Shown: piece by piece, positions 44,964 through 53,572 of the stretch | How positions within the stretch are numbered: position 1 is the stretch's first letter | Layout of the letters: each line of letters starts with the position of its first letter | DNA from: Flavobacterium sp. 90 | GTDB lineage: Bacteria; Bacteroidota; Bacteroidia; Flavobacteriales; Flavobacteriaceae | Direction: 5' to 3' | DNA: 64,000 nt | Assembly: GCF_004339525.1 (NCBI RefSeq) | Contig: NZ_SMGE01000001.1 | Span: forward strand, 6,448,001-6,512,000 | Translations under genes and position numbers: made by a program | Notes under the pieces: model-generated | Seen by the model: the letters and a program-made list of their open reading frames with translations, nothing else | The model's database searches: none | What the model was told of the DNA's origin: nothing

Positions 44964-47411
44964 ATGAAAGTATTAAAATTTGGCGGAACTTCGGTTGCCA
45001 ATGCACAAAATATAAAGCTAGTTCTCGAAATAATAAAACAAAATTCTCAACACGATAAAGTCGCAATTGTTGTTTCTGCTTTAAGCAAAGTCACAGATTT
45101 ACTACAATTAGCGGCATCAAAAGCGGCTGCAAACGACGAAACTTTTAGAGATATCGTTCTTGAAATTGAGAAAAAACATCTTGATACCTTAAAAGAATTA
45201 ATTCCGGTAAGCGAGCAAAGCAGTTTGTTAAGCCACGTAAAAAGAATCATCAATCATTTAGAAACTTTATTGGATGGTTGTTTCTTATTAGGCGAATTAT
45301 CTCCAAGAACTGCCGACACTATTCTGAGTTTTGGAGAATTGTTATCGTCTTACATAATCGCTCAGGCATATCAGCAAATTGAGAAAAATGTAGTTTACAA
45401 AGACAGCCGCGAATTAATCAAAACTGACAGCAACTTTAGTAAAGCAGCTGTGAATTTTGAAATTTCAAACAAATTAATTCAGGAATATTTTGGTGGAAAT
45501 CATTCACAAATAAATATTTTGCCTGGTTTTATCTCGCAAACTCTTGACGGAATTACTACAACTTTAGGTCGTGGAGGTTCTGATTATACTGCCGCAATTA
45601 TTGCCGGAGCACTGAATGCATCGCAACTTGAAATTTGGACTGATGTAAACGGAATGTTTACTGCAAACCCAAAAATCGTAAAACAAGCGCAACCAATTGC
45701 AACAATCTCTTATCAGGAAGCGATGGAATTGTCTCATTTTGGTGCAAAAGTTTTATATCCGCCAACAATTCAGCCAGTTTTAAGAAAAAATATTCCAATT
45801 TTAATCAAAAATACTTTTGAGCCGGAAGCTGTTGGAACTTTAATTTCGAATCAGATTTCATCAAAAGATACAGTTGTAAAAGGAATCAGTCATATCGATC
45901 ATATTTCGCTTGTAACACTTGAAGGTCCGGGAATGATTGGAGTTTCGGGTTCGTCAAAACGTTTATTCGAAGTATTATCTCAGGAAAAAATCAACGTAAT
46001 ATTTATTACTCAAGCTTCTTCTGAGCATTCGATTTGTATCGGAATTTTAAATTCGGATGCTGAAAATGCCGAAGCTGCAATTAACAAAGCGTTTGACGTT
46101 GAGATTTTACAAAACAAAATCGATCCTGCAATTGTAGAAAAAGATCTTTGCATTATTGCTTTGGTTGGTGAAAACATGAAAAATCACCAAGGTTTAAGCG
46201 GAAGAATGTTCAGCACTTTAGGAAAAAACAACGTAAATATCCGTGCCATTGCACAAGGTGCTTCTGAGCGTAATATCTCTACTGTAATCAACGAAAGAGA
46301 CGTTAAGAAAGCACTGAATACTTTGCACGAAAACTTCTTTGAAGAAAACACAAAACAGCTGAATCTATTTGTAATGGGAGTTGGAAATGTGGGTGAAAAA
46401 TTCATCGAACAAATTCACAATCAAAGAAAGTTCTTAAAAGAAAATCTAAAGATTAATGTTCGCGTAATTGCATTATCAAACTCAAGAAAAATGCTTTTTG
46501 ACGAAGACGGAATTTCTTTAAAAGACTGGCAGGCAACTTTAGACAAAGGAGAAGAAGCTATTCCAACAGAATTCATCGCACGTGCCAGAGAATTGAATTT
46601 ACGTAACAGTATTTTCGTTGATATTACAGCAAATGCAAGCGTTTCTGAAATGTATGAGAAGTTCTTAAAAGAAAGTATTGCCGTTGTAACTTGTAATAAA
46701 ATTGCTTGTTCGTCTGCTTATGACAATTATAAAAAATTAAAAAGTTTATCTCGTCAATATAATGCACCATTCTTGTTTGAAACGAATGTTGGTGCGGGAT
46801 TACCAATTATTGATACCGTAAAAAACTTAATTGCTTCTGGCGATAAAGTGCATAAAATTCAGGCGGTTTTATCTGGAAGTTTAAACTTCATTTTCAACAA
46901 TTTCGATAAGAATAATTCTTTTCACGATGTTGTAAAAGAAGCCGGAGTTCAGGGATTCACAGAACCAGATCCAAAAATTGACTTAAGCGGAATCGACGTT
47001 GCGCGTAAAATTCTGATTCTTATTCGCGAAAGCGGTTATGAAATGGATATTGACGCCATCGCAAACGAATCATTCCTGCCTGCAGATTGTTTGGCAACAG
47101 CAAACAACGAAGACTTTTTTGCATCGTTAATTAAACATGCTGATCATTTCGGAAAAATCTACGAAGAAGCTTTAGCCAAAGATTCACGTTTGAAATATGT
47201 AGCACAATTCGAAAACGGAAAAGCAAGCGTTGGTCTTCAATTCATTCCAAAAGATCATCCTTTTTACAATCTGGAAGGAAAAGACAATATCGTACTTTTC
47301 TACACAGATCGTTACGTTGATCAGCCTTTATTGATAAAAGGTGCCGGAGCCGGAGCAGCAGTTACAGCGTCCGGGATTTTTGCTGACGTAATTCGAATAG
47401 GTAATGTATAA
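44964..47411 (+). CDS. thrA: Bifunctional aspartokinase / homoserine dehydrogenase I
   Basis: Catalyses the first and third steps from aspartate to threonine. The 815-residue protein has an N-terminal aspartokinase (MKVLKFGGTSVANA at residues 1-14, GRGGSDYTAA near 205), a central pair of ACT domains for threonine feedback (about 310-450) and a C-terminal homoserine dehydrogenase (MGVGNVG near 474 for nucleotide binding; ETNVGAGLPIIDT near 605). Length is as for E. coli ThrA. It is first in thrABC behind the leader peptide. The gap to thrB is filled by an inverted repeat. Confidence 0.97.
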   Translation: MKVLKFGGTSVANAQNIKLVLEIIKQNSQHDKVAIVVSALSKVTDLLQLAASKAAANDETFRDIVLEIEKKHLDTLKELIPVSEQSSLLSHVKRIINHLETLLDGCFLLGELSPRTADTILSFGELLSSYIIAQAYQQIEKNVVYKDSRELIKTDSNFSKAAVNFEISNKLIQEYFGGNHSQINILPGFISQTLDGITTTLGRGGSDYTAAIIAGALNASQLEIWTDVNGMFTANPKIVKQAQPIATISYQEAMELSHFGAKVLYPPTIQPVLRKNIPILIKNTFEPEAVGTLISNQISSKDTVVKGISHIDHISLVTLEGPGMIGVSGSSKRLFEVLSQEKINVIFITQASSEHSICIGILNSDAENAEAAINKAFDVEILQNKIDPAIVEKDLCIIALVGENMKNHQGLSGRMFSTLGKNNVNIRAIAQGASERNISTVINERDVKKALNTLHENFFEENTKQLNLFVMGVGNVGEKFIEQIHNQRKFLKENLKINVRVIALSNSRKMLFDEDGISLKDWQATLDKGEEAIPTEFIARARELNLRNSIFVDITANASVSEMYEKFLKESIAVVTCNKIACSSAYDNYKKLKSLSRQYNAPFLFETNVGAGLPIIDTVKNLIASGDKVHKIQAVLSGSLNFIFNNFDKNNSFHDVVKEAGVQGFTEPDPKIDLSGIDVARKILILIRESGYEMDIDAIANESFLPADCLATANNEDFFASLIKHADHFGKIYEEALAKDSRLKYVAQFENGKASVGLQFIPKDHPFYNLEGKDNIVLFYTDRYVDQPLLIKGAGAGAAVTASGIFADVIRIGNV

Positions 47412-47570
47412 AGGTGCTAAGGTTCTAAGTTGCTAAGGTTCTGAGTTTTTTTTCAAAACCTAATCTTAGCCTCTTAGAATCTCCGAACCTTAGAAAATAA
47501 AAAATCATGTGGTAAAAATTTGCTAAGCAAAAACCTTAGAACCTTAGCAACTTAGAACCTCAGAACCTTA
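47411..47570. repeat. Large inverted repeat of CTAAGGTTCT words between thrA and thrB
   Basis: Left arm 47411-47450 and right arm 47529-47569 are reverse complements over about 40 bp with three substitutions and one indel, including a 23-bp perfect core. The thrA stop codon overlaps the left arm, and the right arm ends 6 bp before the thrB ATG. In the mRNA this would form a long hairpin. Related words occur at 22990-23035. Confidence 0.75.
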
Positions 47571-47575
47571 ACAAA

Positions 47576-48511
47576 ATGACACAAATAAAACTATTTTGTC
47601 CCGCTACAATTGCAAATCTCTCCTGCGGATTTGACGTACTTGGACTTTGCTTAGACAATGCGGGCGATGAAATGATTGTTCGAAAAGTAGATCAAAAAGG
47701 AATTCGAATCACAAAAATTGTGGGTGCCGATTTACCTTTAGAAACCGAGAAAAATGTTTCGGGAGTTGCGGCTCTTGCAATGCTTGAAGCTTACGAAAGA
47801 GATTTTGAAGCAATAACTTTCGGATTCGAAATCGAAATCTACAAACATATCAAAGCCGGAAGCGGAATTGGAAGCAGCGCTGCAAGTTCTGCCGGAGCCG
47901 TTTTTGGAATTAATGAATTATTAGGAAAACCATATTCTCGCAAAGATTTGGTTCAATTTGCTATGCAAGGCGAGAAATTAGCCAGCGGAAACGCTCACGC
48001 TGACAACGTTGCTCCTGCCCTTTTGGGAGGTTTTACTTTGGTAAGAAGTTATGCTCCGCTTGATATTATCCGAATTGATAGTCCGGAAGAATTGTTTGCA
48101 ACCGTGGTTCATCCGCAAATTGAATTGAAAACTTCGGATGCGCGTTCGGTATTAAAACAAAATGTTTCCCTGAAAAGTGCCATTATGCAATGGGGAAATG
48201 TGGGCGGATTAATCGCAGGTTTATACACCAAAGATTACGATTTGATTGGAAGATCGCTTCATGATGAAATCGTTGAACCTTTAAGAAGTGTTTTGATTCC
48301 GGGTTTTGATCAAATCAAACAAACGGCATTAGAAAACGGCGCTTTAGGTTCGGGAATCTCAGGTTCTGGTCCGTCGATTTTTGCTTTAAGCAGAGGAAAA
48401 AATACCGCAAACCAAATCGCAAAAGCCATGAGCGAGGTTTACGAAAACATGAATTTGCCGTATGAAATTCACGTTTCGAAAATTAATCCGGATGGTGTTA
48501 GGATATTGTAA
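47576..48511 (+). CDS. thrB: Homoserine kinase
   Basis: Phosphorylates homoserine to O-phosphohomoserine. A 311-residue GHMP-family kinase with the N-terminal CPATIANLSCGFDVLG motif, the ATP loop GSGIGSSAASSAGAVFG (about residues 92-108), and the C-terminal LGSGISGSGPSIFAL motif 3. Length is normal. It lies between thrA and thrC, separated from both by structured repeat DNA rather than the usual short gaps. Confidence 0.96.
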   Translation: MTQIKLFCPATIANLSCGFDVLGLCLDNAGDEMIVRKVDQKGIRITKIVGADLPLETEKNVSGVAALAMLEAYERDFEAITFGFEIEIYKHIKAGSGIGSSAASSAGAVFGINELLGKPYSRKDLVQFAMQGEKLASGNAHADNVAPALLGGFTLVRSYAPLDIIRIDSPEELFATVVHPQIELKTSDARSVLKQNVSLKSAIMQWGNVGGLIAGLYTKDYDLIGRSLHDEIVEPLRSVLIPGFDQIKQTALENGALGSGISGSGPSIFALSRGKNTANQIAKAMSEVYENMNLPYEIHVSKINPDGVRIL

Positions 48512-48544
48512 GCTGGAGAGAATTAAAAATTAAAAATTTAGAAT

Positions 48545-48812
48545 TAAAAATTGTTTCTGTCGTTTGTCAGACTGAGCGATTCCGAGGCTTCGGGAGAAGT
48601 CCCGCAAAGTATAGCAATAAAGTTTGTCATTTCGAGGAACGAGAAATCTTCACGAGAAGCTCAACAAAGTATAGACACAAAATGTAACCATACAGTTTGT
48701 CATTTCGATCCCGAAGCTTCGGGAGAGAAATCTTCACGAGAAGCTCGACAAAGATTGGCGATTTAGTTTGCGGAGTTACTTGCGAAGATTTCTCCTCCGT
48801 CGAAATGACAAA
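48545..48812. repeat. GTCATTTCGA interspersed repeat cluster between thrB and thrC
   Basis: Three related units begin near 48557, 48625 and 48699, each with GTTTGTC..., a GAGAAATCTTCACGAGAAGCT-like centre and an AAAGTATAG or AAAGATTGG end. The last unit is bounded by GTCATTTCGA (48699) and its complement TCGAAATGAC (48809) and can fold back on itself through GAGAAATCTTC and GAAGATTTCTC. An open frame here is just repeat sequence. It is followed by CTTTGCG words to about 48925 and CTAAAATCT words to 49013. Confidence 0.75.
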
Positions 48813-49013
48813 AAATGCGCTTAATTAACTAGTAAAATATAAAACAATATTTAAATCACCACAAAGCTTTGCGAACTCTACGTTTTCAAAAGAAACAATT
48901 TCCTTGCGCTCTTTGCGGTTAAATAATAACAACCATTGGAATTTAGAATTTTAAAATTTTGGAATTTATGTTTCAGAAATCTAAAATCTAAAGTCTAAAA
49001 TCTAAAATAAACC

Positions 49014-50303
49014 ATGAAATACTATAGTTTAAACCATAATGCCCCAAAAGTTTCTTTTCAGGAAGCTGTAATACAAGGATTAGCGAGTGATAAAGGATTA
49101 TATTTCCCCGAAAACATCACCGCTTTAGATCCGTCATTTTTTGATAAAATCGAAAGTTTAAGCCACGAAGAAATCGCTTTTGAAGTGATCAAACAATTTG
49201 TAGGCGATGAAATTCCTGCAGAAAAACTAAAAGAAATTATTGCCGATACTTTAGTTTTTGATTTTCCGGTTGTGAAAGTTGAAGAAGGCATTTATTCCTT
49301 AGAATTATTTCACGGACCAACAATGGCTTTCAAAGATGTTGGAGCGCGATTTATGTCACGTTGTCTTGGCTATTTCAATAAAGACAAAAAAGACAGTAAA
49401 AACACCGTTTTGGTAGCAACTTCGGGAGATACCGGCGGCGCTGTTGCAAGCGGATTTCTGGGTGTTGACGGCGTTGATGTTGTGATTTTATATCCGTCAG
49501 GAAAAGTAAGCGATATTCAGGAAAAACAATTGACGACTTTAGGGCAAAATATTAAAGCTCTTGAAGTTGATGGCGTTTTTGATGATTGTCAGGATATGGT
49601 AAAAAAAGCGTTTTTGGATGAAACTTTGGCGCATAAAAACCTAACCTCAGCAAACTCTATAAATATTGCACGTTGGCTGCCACAAATGTTCTATTTTTTC
49701 TTTGCTTACAAAGCTTTGAAAAGCCAAAACAAACCGTTGGTTTTCTCTTGTCCAAGTGGGAATTTCGGGAATATATGTGCCGGAATTATGGCAAAGAAAT
49801 TAGGTTTACCAATCGAACATTTTGTAGCTTCTACAAACGTAAATGATACTGTACCAAGATTCTTAGAAAGCGGAAAATACGATCCAAAACCTTCTAAAGC
49901 TACAATTTCTAACGCAATGGACGTTGGAAACCCAAGTAACTTTATTAGAATTCAGGAATTATATAATAATGATTTAAAAGCTTTCGAAAAAGACTTTTCT
50001 TCTTATAGTTATACTGATGAAGAAACGCTTGTTGCCTTAAAAAACATCTACAAAGTCGACGGTTATATTGCAGAACCACACGGCGCAGTTGGATATTTAG
50101 GTTTAAAGAAAGAATTGCAAAAACATGAAAACGCAATTGGTGTTTTCTTAGAAACGGCACATCCTATCAAGTTTCTTGACGTTGTTGAACCTGCTTTAGG
50201 AATTACACTTCCGATTCCAGAACAAATTAAAAGTGTTATTAATGAGGAGAAAGTGAGTGTGAAGATTGGGACTTATGAGGAATTGAAAGATTTCTTGGGG
50301 TAA
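49014..50303 (+). CDS. thrC: Threonine synthase
   Basis: Makes threonine from phosphohomoserine with PLP. The 429-residue protein has the N-terminal YYSLNHNAPKVSFQEAVIQGL typical of bacterial ThrC, the PLP lysine Lys107 in HGPTMAFKDVGARF, ATSGDTGGAVASGF for phosphate binding, and FSCPSGNFGNICAGI. It belongs to the shorter class II form. Last gene of the thr operon, followed by a palindromic terminator 30 bp downstream. Confidence 0.96.
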   Translation: MKYYSLNHNAPKVSFQEAVIQGLASDKGLYFPENITALDPSFFDKIESLSHEEIAFEVIKQFVGDEIPAEKLKEIIADTLVFDFPVVKVEEGIYSLELFHGPTMAFKDVGARFMSRCLGYFNKDKKDSKNTVLVATSGDTGGAVASGFLGVDGVDVVILYPSGKVSDIQEKQLTTLGQNIKALEVDGVFDDCQDMVKKAFLDETLAHKNLTSANSINIARWLPQMFYFFFAYKALKSQNKPLVFSCPSGNFGNICAGIMAKKLGLPIEHFVASTNVNDTVPRFLESGKYDPKPSKATISNAMDVGNPSNFIRIQELYNNDLKAFEKDFSSYSYTDEETLVALKNIYKVDGYIAEPHGAVGYLGLKKELQKHENAIGVFLETAHPIKFLDVVEPALGITLPIPEQIKSVINEEKVSVKIGTYEELKDFLG

Positions 50304-50327
50304 ACTATTTTTATTAAACAATATTAT

Positions 50328-50363
50328 TAAAACGGCTGAAATTAATTTCAGCCATTTTTTTTT
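50328..50363 (+). terminator. Terminator of the thr operon
   Basis: The perfect 20-bp palindrome GGCTGAAATTAATTTCAGCC (50334-50353), extended by A and T flanks, followed by a T9 run. Confidence 0.85.
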
Positions 50364-50447
50364 AATGCATTCCAATAAAATTATTTTAAGTTAGCAATAA
50401 AAAATATCAAGTACGGAAATCCGTAAAAATTGGCAAGAAAAAATACA

Positions 50448-50455
50448 TATATTTG
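50448..50455 (+). promoter_or_regulatory. -7 box upstream of the DUF4145 gene
   Basis: TATATTTG matches TAnnTTTG, 108 bp before the ATG. It implies a long 5' leader of about 100 nt, in which I see no clear structure. Confidence 0.4.
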
Positions 50456-50563
50456 AAAAGCAAGAAAACAAAATAAACCTTTCTTTTTCTAAATTAATTT
50501 AGATACAATTTTTTGTTTCCTCTGCAAATCAGTTATTGAAAAATCAACTTTAAATTATAATAT

Positions 50564-51214
50564 ATGGCAAGTGTTAATAGTCCAAATGGTGCAAATACGA
50601 CGAATGGCAACCCTGATCAGTGTCCTTATTGTCATAACAAAATAACCCCTGTAAATATTTACAGTTTTCACAATCCAAAAACTCGTTTATTGGATGTATT
50701 GCAAAAATGTCCAAATGAACAATGCTCGCTGACTTTTATTGCATATTACTCACATATTGGAGGTGCTTCTTTTGTTTATACTGGAAAAACCACACAGGGA
50801 AGTTTGATAGGAAAAGTCTTTTCACAAACCATTATTGATATTTCCCTTGCTTTTAATATCATTTATAATCAAGCTTTTACTGCTGAACAACAAGGTTTAG
50901 ATGAAATATGTGGTGTTGGTTATCGTAAAGCTTTAGAATTTCTAATTAAGGAATATGCAATTAAAAATAACCCCGAAAAGAAAGATGCAATTGAAAAGAA
51001 ACTCCTTGGTTCTTGTATTGCAGAACATGTCGACGACACAAGAATCAAAGCAGTTGCAAAAAGAGCTGTTTGGTTAGGAAATGATGAAACACATTATATA
51101 AAAAAATGGGAAGGAAAAAATCTTGAAGATTTGAAAAAACTAATTGAATTAACTGTTCATTGGATTGAAATGGAAGTATTATCCAAAAGCTTTGAAGAAG
51201 AAATGCCTGAATAA
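50564..51214 (+). CDS. DUF4145 protein with N-terminal zinc ribbon
   Basis: A 216-residue soluble protein. Two CxxC-type knuckles (CPYC near residue 21 and CPNEQC near 50) form a zinc ribbon. The remainder is a helical DUF4145 domain, recognised by GVGYRKALEFLIKEYAI near 125 and RAVWLGNDETHYIKKWEGKNLEDLKKLI near 170. DUF4145 occurs alone and attached to nucleases or restriction components in bacterial defence loci, but its activity is not established. It lies 110 bp before a caspase-like gene on the same strand, in an accessory stretch. Function here is unknown; pairing with the next gene is suggestive. Confidence 0.8.
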   Translation: MASVNSPNGANTTNGNPDQCPYCHNKITPVNIYSFHNPKTRLLDVLQKCPNEQCSLTFIAYYSHIGGASFVYTGKTTQGSLIGKVFSQTIIDISLAFNIIYNQAFTAEQQGLDEICGVGYRKALEFLIKEYAIKNNPEKKDAIEKKLLGSCIAEHVDDTRIKAVAKRAVWLGNDETHYIKKWEGKNLEDLKKLIELTVHWIEMEVLSKSFEEEMPE

Positions 51215-51324
51215 TCATTCGGATTTGTTAGCTTAATGCAAAGCTTTTGTTTTCAAAAATTCAAATAATAGTCTTAATTAATTAGTACTAGAACATTGAC
51301 ATTAATACAAACATCTTATTTAAA

Positions 51325-52146
51325 ATGAAACAATTAGAATTCTCACATATTTTTGTAATAGAGAGCTTACGTCCAGAAGACGAACTTACAGGCACAAGAT
51401 TATTTAATCGTGCAATATATCCTGGAATGGTAGATAAGAATTTGGAGTCTAATTGTGATCATATAAATGTGATTTCTAAACAAGATTTTTTTAATGCATT
51501 ATTGAACATAAAACATAAAATTATCTCAGAAAACATTTCTCCAATAATACATTTAGAAATGCACGGCAGTAAAAATGGACTACAGCTTACAAGTCATGAA
51601 AGAATAACTTGGGAAGAATTACAACCAATATTGATTGATTTAAACATATTATGTAAAAACAATTTATTTTTGACTATGGCAACATGTTTTGGTGGATATA
51701 TTTATAATGCAATATCCCCAAGGCTTCAATCTCCATTTTGGGGCTTTGTTGGGCCTTTTGAAGAAGTTGATGAAGATGAAGTTTTAGCAGACTTTACAAA
51801 TTTTTACTTTGAATTACTAAATTCTTTAGACTTGAATGCAGCTGAAATAGCTTTACATCGACAAAATGCTCCAAATGCTTCAAAATTCAAATTCCAAAAT
51901 ATTGAATTTGTTTTTAAAAAGGTATACGAAAACTACGAGTTAAAGCACTTAACTCCTGAACGCATTAAAGAGAGACTTCAACAAATAGAGGAAGAATTTA
52001 GAAAAGCAGGAGAATATCCTGATTGGACATCAGAGAGAATACATACAGTTGCAAGAAATATTATCGTAGACCAAAATGACAAAATTAAAGAAAACTTAAT
52101 GACAAAATTCTTTATGCGGGACATCTATCCAGAGCTAAGGAACTAA
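51325..52146 (+). CDS. Caspase-like (clan CD, CHAT-type) cysteine protease candidate
   Basis: A 273-residue protein without signal peptide. The hydrophobic strand IIHLEMHG ends with His80-Gly81, and a second strand NNLFLTMATC ends with Cys121; the H-G then A-x-C pattern and the 41-residue His-Cys spacing match clan CD proteases (caspases, CHAT). A later segment, FWGFVGPFEEVDEDEVLADFTNFYFELL (about 140-167), resembles the post-cysteine helix region of CHAT domains. The C-terminal 85 residues are helical and charged. No recognised sensor domain is fused. The neighbour is a DUF4145 zinc-ribbon protein. I infer a protease that may act in phage defence or cell death; this is not shown. Confidence 0.6.
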   Translation: MKQLEFSHIFVIESLRPEDELTGTRLFNRAIYPGMVDKNLESNCDHINVISKQDFFNALLNIKHKIISENISPIIHLEMHGSKNGLQLTSHERITWEELQPILIDLNILCKNNLFLTMATCFGGYIYNAISPRLQSPFWGFVGPFEEVDEDEVLADFTNFYFELLNSLDLNAAEIALHRQNAPNASKFKFQNIEFVFKKVYENYELKHLTPERIKERLQQIEEEFRKAGEYPDWTSERIHTVARNIIVDQNDKIKENLMTKFFMRDIYPELRN

Positions 52147-52183
52147 TTAAAATCCCTTTCACCCGCTAACGCGAGCATAGGAA

Positions 52184-52402
52184 TTATGCTATGTAACTTC
52201 CATCTTCAGCAATGTTAAGCGAATCAGCTAACACATGGATAAAAGAATCTTTATCATTTTGACTTTCAAACTTACAATTTATTGCTAAACCAAAATATCC
52301 ATCTTCTATTTCAAAATCAATTTTAGGGCTAAATCCTTTTATAAATTCAGCAACTTTTTTTGTTGCGCTATTTGAACTAGATTGAAAAGCATATTCTATC
52401 AT
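52184..52402 (-). CDS. Small hypothetical protein
   Basis: A 72-residue protein without signal peptide or membrane segment, predicted alpha/beta (KKVAEFIKGF helix, then FEIEDGYFGLAINCKFES strands, then a final helix). No family recognised. It is supported as a real gene by the -7 box TATTTTTG on the minus strand 28 bp before its ATG and by lack of overlap with other genes. It lies convergent to the caspase-like gene and downstream of an XRE regulator. Confidence 0.55.
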   Translation of the reverse strand: MIEYAFQSSSNSATKKVAEFIKGFSPKIDFEIEDGYFGLAINCKFESQNDKDSFIHVLADSLNIAEDGSYIA

Positions 52403-52430
52403 GACGTAATTTTTTTGTTAATACATATAA

Positions 52431-52438
52431 CAAAAATA
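52431..52438 (-). promoter_or_regulatory. -7 box for the 72-residue small protein gene
   Basis: Minus-strand TATTTTTG matches TAnnTTTG, 28 bp before the ATG at 52402. Confidence 0.35.
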
Positions 52439-52610
52439 GTAATTATTTATTAAATGAAAATTATTAATAATTTTTAACTATCAAAAAAAAAAAGAAGCTT
52501 AAAAATTTTGAAAACTTGAAAAACGTAGATAAATAAGTGAATAGCCATAACATAACAGCCCCTGTTAGCGTGAGTGTCCCGCTCATGAACACAAAGTTGA
52601 ACATAAATAA

Positions 52611-52640
52611 AAAAAAGAGACCTCATCAAAGGTCTCTTCT
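52611..52640 (-). terminator. Terminator of the XRE regulator gene
   Basis: On the minus strand AGAGACC pairs with GGTCTCT across an 8-nt loop, followed by a T run, 26 bp after the stop of the regulator gene. Confidence 0.8.
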
Positions 52641-52665
52641 CATTTTAATATATATTCAAAAAACA

Positions 52666-53061
52666 TTATTTCCCGTTCAATAACTTCTCCAAATACTCAA
52701 CTTTATCTTTTTCAGCTTGCACCAAACGTTCGTAAAGTTCTACAACTTTATCTAAAGGATTAAAAGTGCAATTAAAATTACCTGTCGTAGTCGAAAGCGT
52801 ACCATTATCTTGAATGGTATTTCCAATAATATTAAAAACCGCTTCTTCCGAAAAGCTCTTAATTGCTTCAGCAGAAACTCCAAGAACTTTTGCTATCTCA
52901 ATTAATCTTTGTTCGTCTACAGTTTCACTGTTTTCAATAGCCGAAATCGTCTGCTGACTTATTCCTAAAGCCTGCGCCAGAGCTTCCTGTTTCATATCTT
53001 TAAGCTCTCTGATACGGCTTATATTTCTGCCGATATGTTTTGGTTTTATTGCTGTACTCAT
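52666..53061 (-). CDS. XRE-family helix-turn-helix transcriptional regulator
   Basis: A 131-residue protein with an HTH_3 domain at residues 10-65 (IRELKDMKQEALAQALGISQQTISAIENSE, recognition helix near 38-48) and a C-terminal helical segment (about 100-131) likely to mediate dimerisation. The ATG at 53061 lies only 4 bp after a good -7 box, so the mRNA may be leaderless and the gene autoregulated. It could control the small gene downstream or the neighbouring caspase/DUF4145 pair, but operator sites are not evident. Single-gene unit with its own terminator. Confidence 0.88.
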   Translation of the reverse strand: MSTAIKPKHIGRNISRIRELKDMKQEALAQALGISQQTISAIENSETVDEQRLIEIAKVLGVSAEAIKSFSEEAVFNIIGNTIQDNGTLSTTTGNFNCTFNPLDKVVELYERLVQAEKDKVEYLEKLLNGK

Positions 53062-53065
53062 AATT

Positions 53066-53073
53066 CAAAGATA
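53066..53073 (-). promoter_or_regulatory. -7 box overlapping the XRE gene start region
   Basis: Minus-strand TATCTTTG matches TAnnTTTG exactly and ends 4 bp before the ATG at 53061. With the usual distance of about 7 bp to the start point, transcription should begin at or beside the start codon. Confidence 0.55.
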
Positions 53074-53572
53074 TTTAAAATTCTTAGACGAAAATAAGTT
53101 TAAGTAAAAAACAAACTGTTTTTGTAAGATACGCTTTTCATAATTTATATAAATTGACAAATTCGGCTTTAGCCAAAAAATACCAAAGATTCGGCTAAAA
53201 TTATTTCCTAATGTAATTCTGTTTCTTCAGCTAAAGCTCAATGTCATTAAGTTAAGCTTTAAAGAGTAAATTTATTACAAATTAAATCCGTTTTTATCCG
53301 CGTTTTTACGGAGTAAATCTGTTTTATCCGCGTCAAAATTAGCCGCTGATTTTACCGATTCGCTAAAGCGAAAACGCTGATAAAAACGGATTTTTCTATA
53401 TTTTTTTAACCAAATTACTACAAATTAAGACAGATAATATTCCTTAAATATTATTGCATCTTTTACGGCTTCCCGTAAAAAAATAATGGAAATAAAATCG
53501 ACATTTGTCTACAATAAATCAAGGTTGAGAATTACTCAGAAATCAAAATAAACCAAAATCCAAAAACTACAA
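53074..53572. repeat. Gene-free region with an AAATCCGTTTTTATC inverted repeat
   Basis: Holds GGCTTTAGCC/AGCTAAAGCT words (about 53160-53250), a repeat element at 53284-53393 bounded by perfect 15-bp inverted arms (AAATCCGTTTTTATC and its complement) with TTTATCCGCG words inside, and a small hairpin TTTTACGG-CTTC-CCGTAAAA at about 53462-53480. No open frame and no obvious promoter for the next gene. Confidence 0.6.

Noticed and set aside
48551-48766. 71-codon open frame between thrB and thrC
   Set aside because: It is the translation of the GTCATTTCGA repeat units (repeated SSREA and SEASGE words); no promoter of its own and no protein-like composition.
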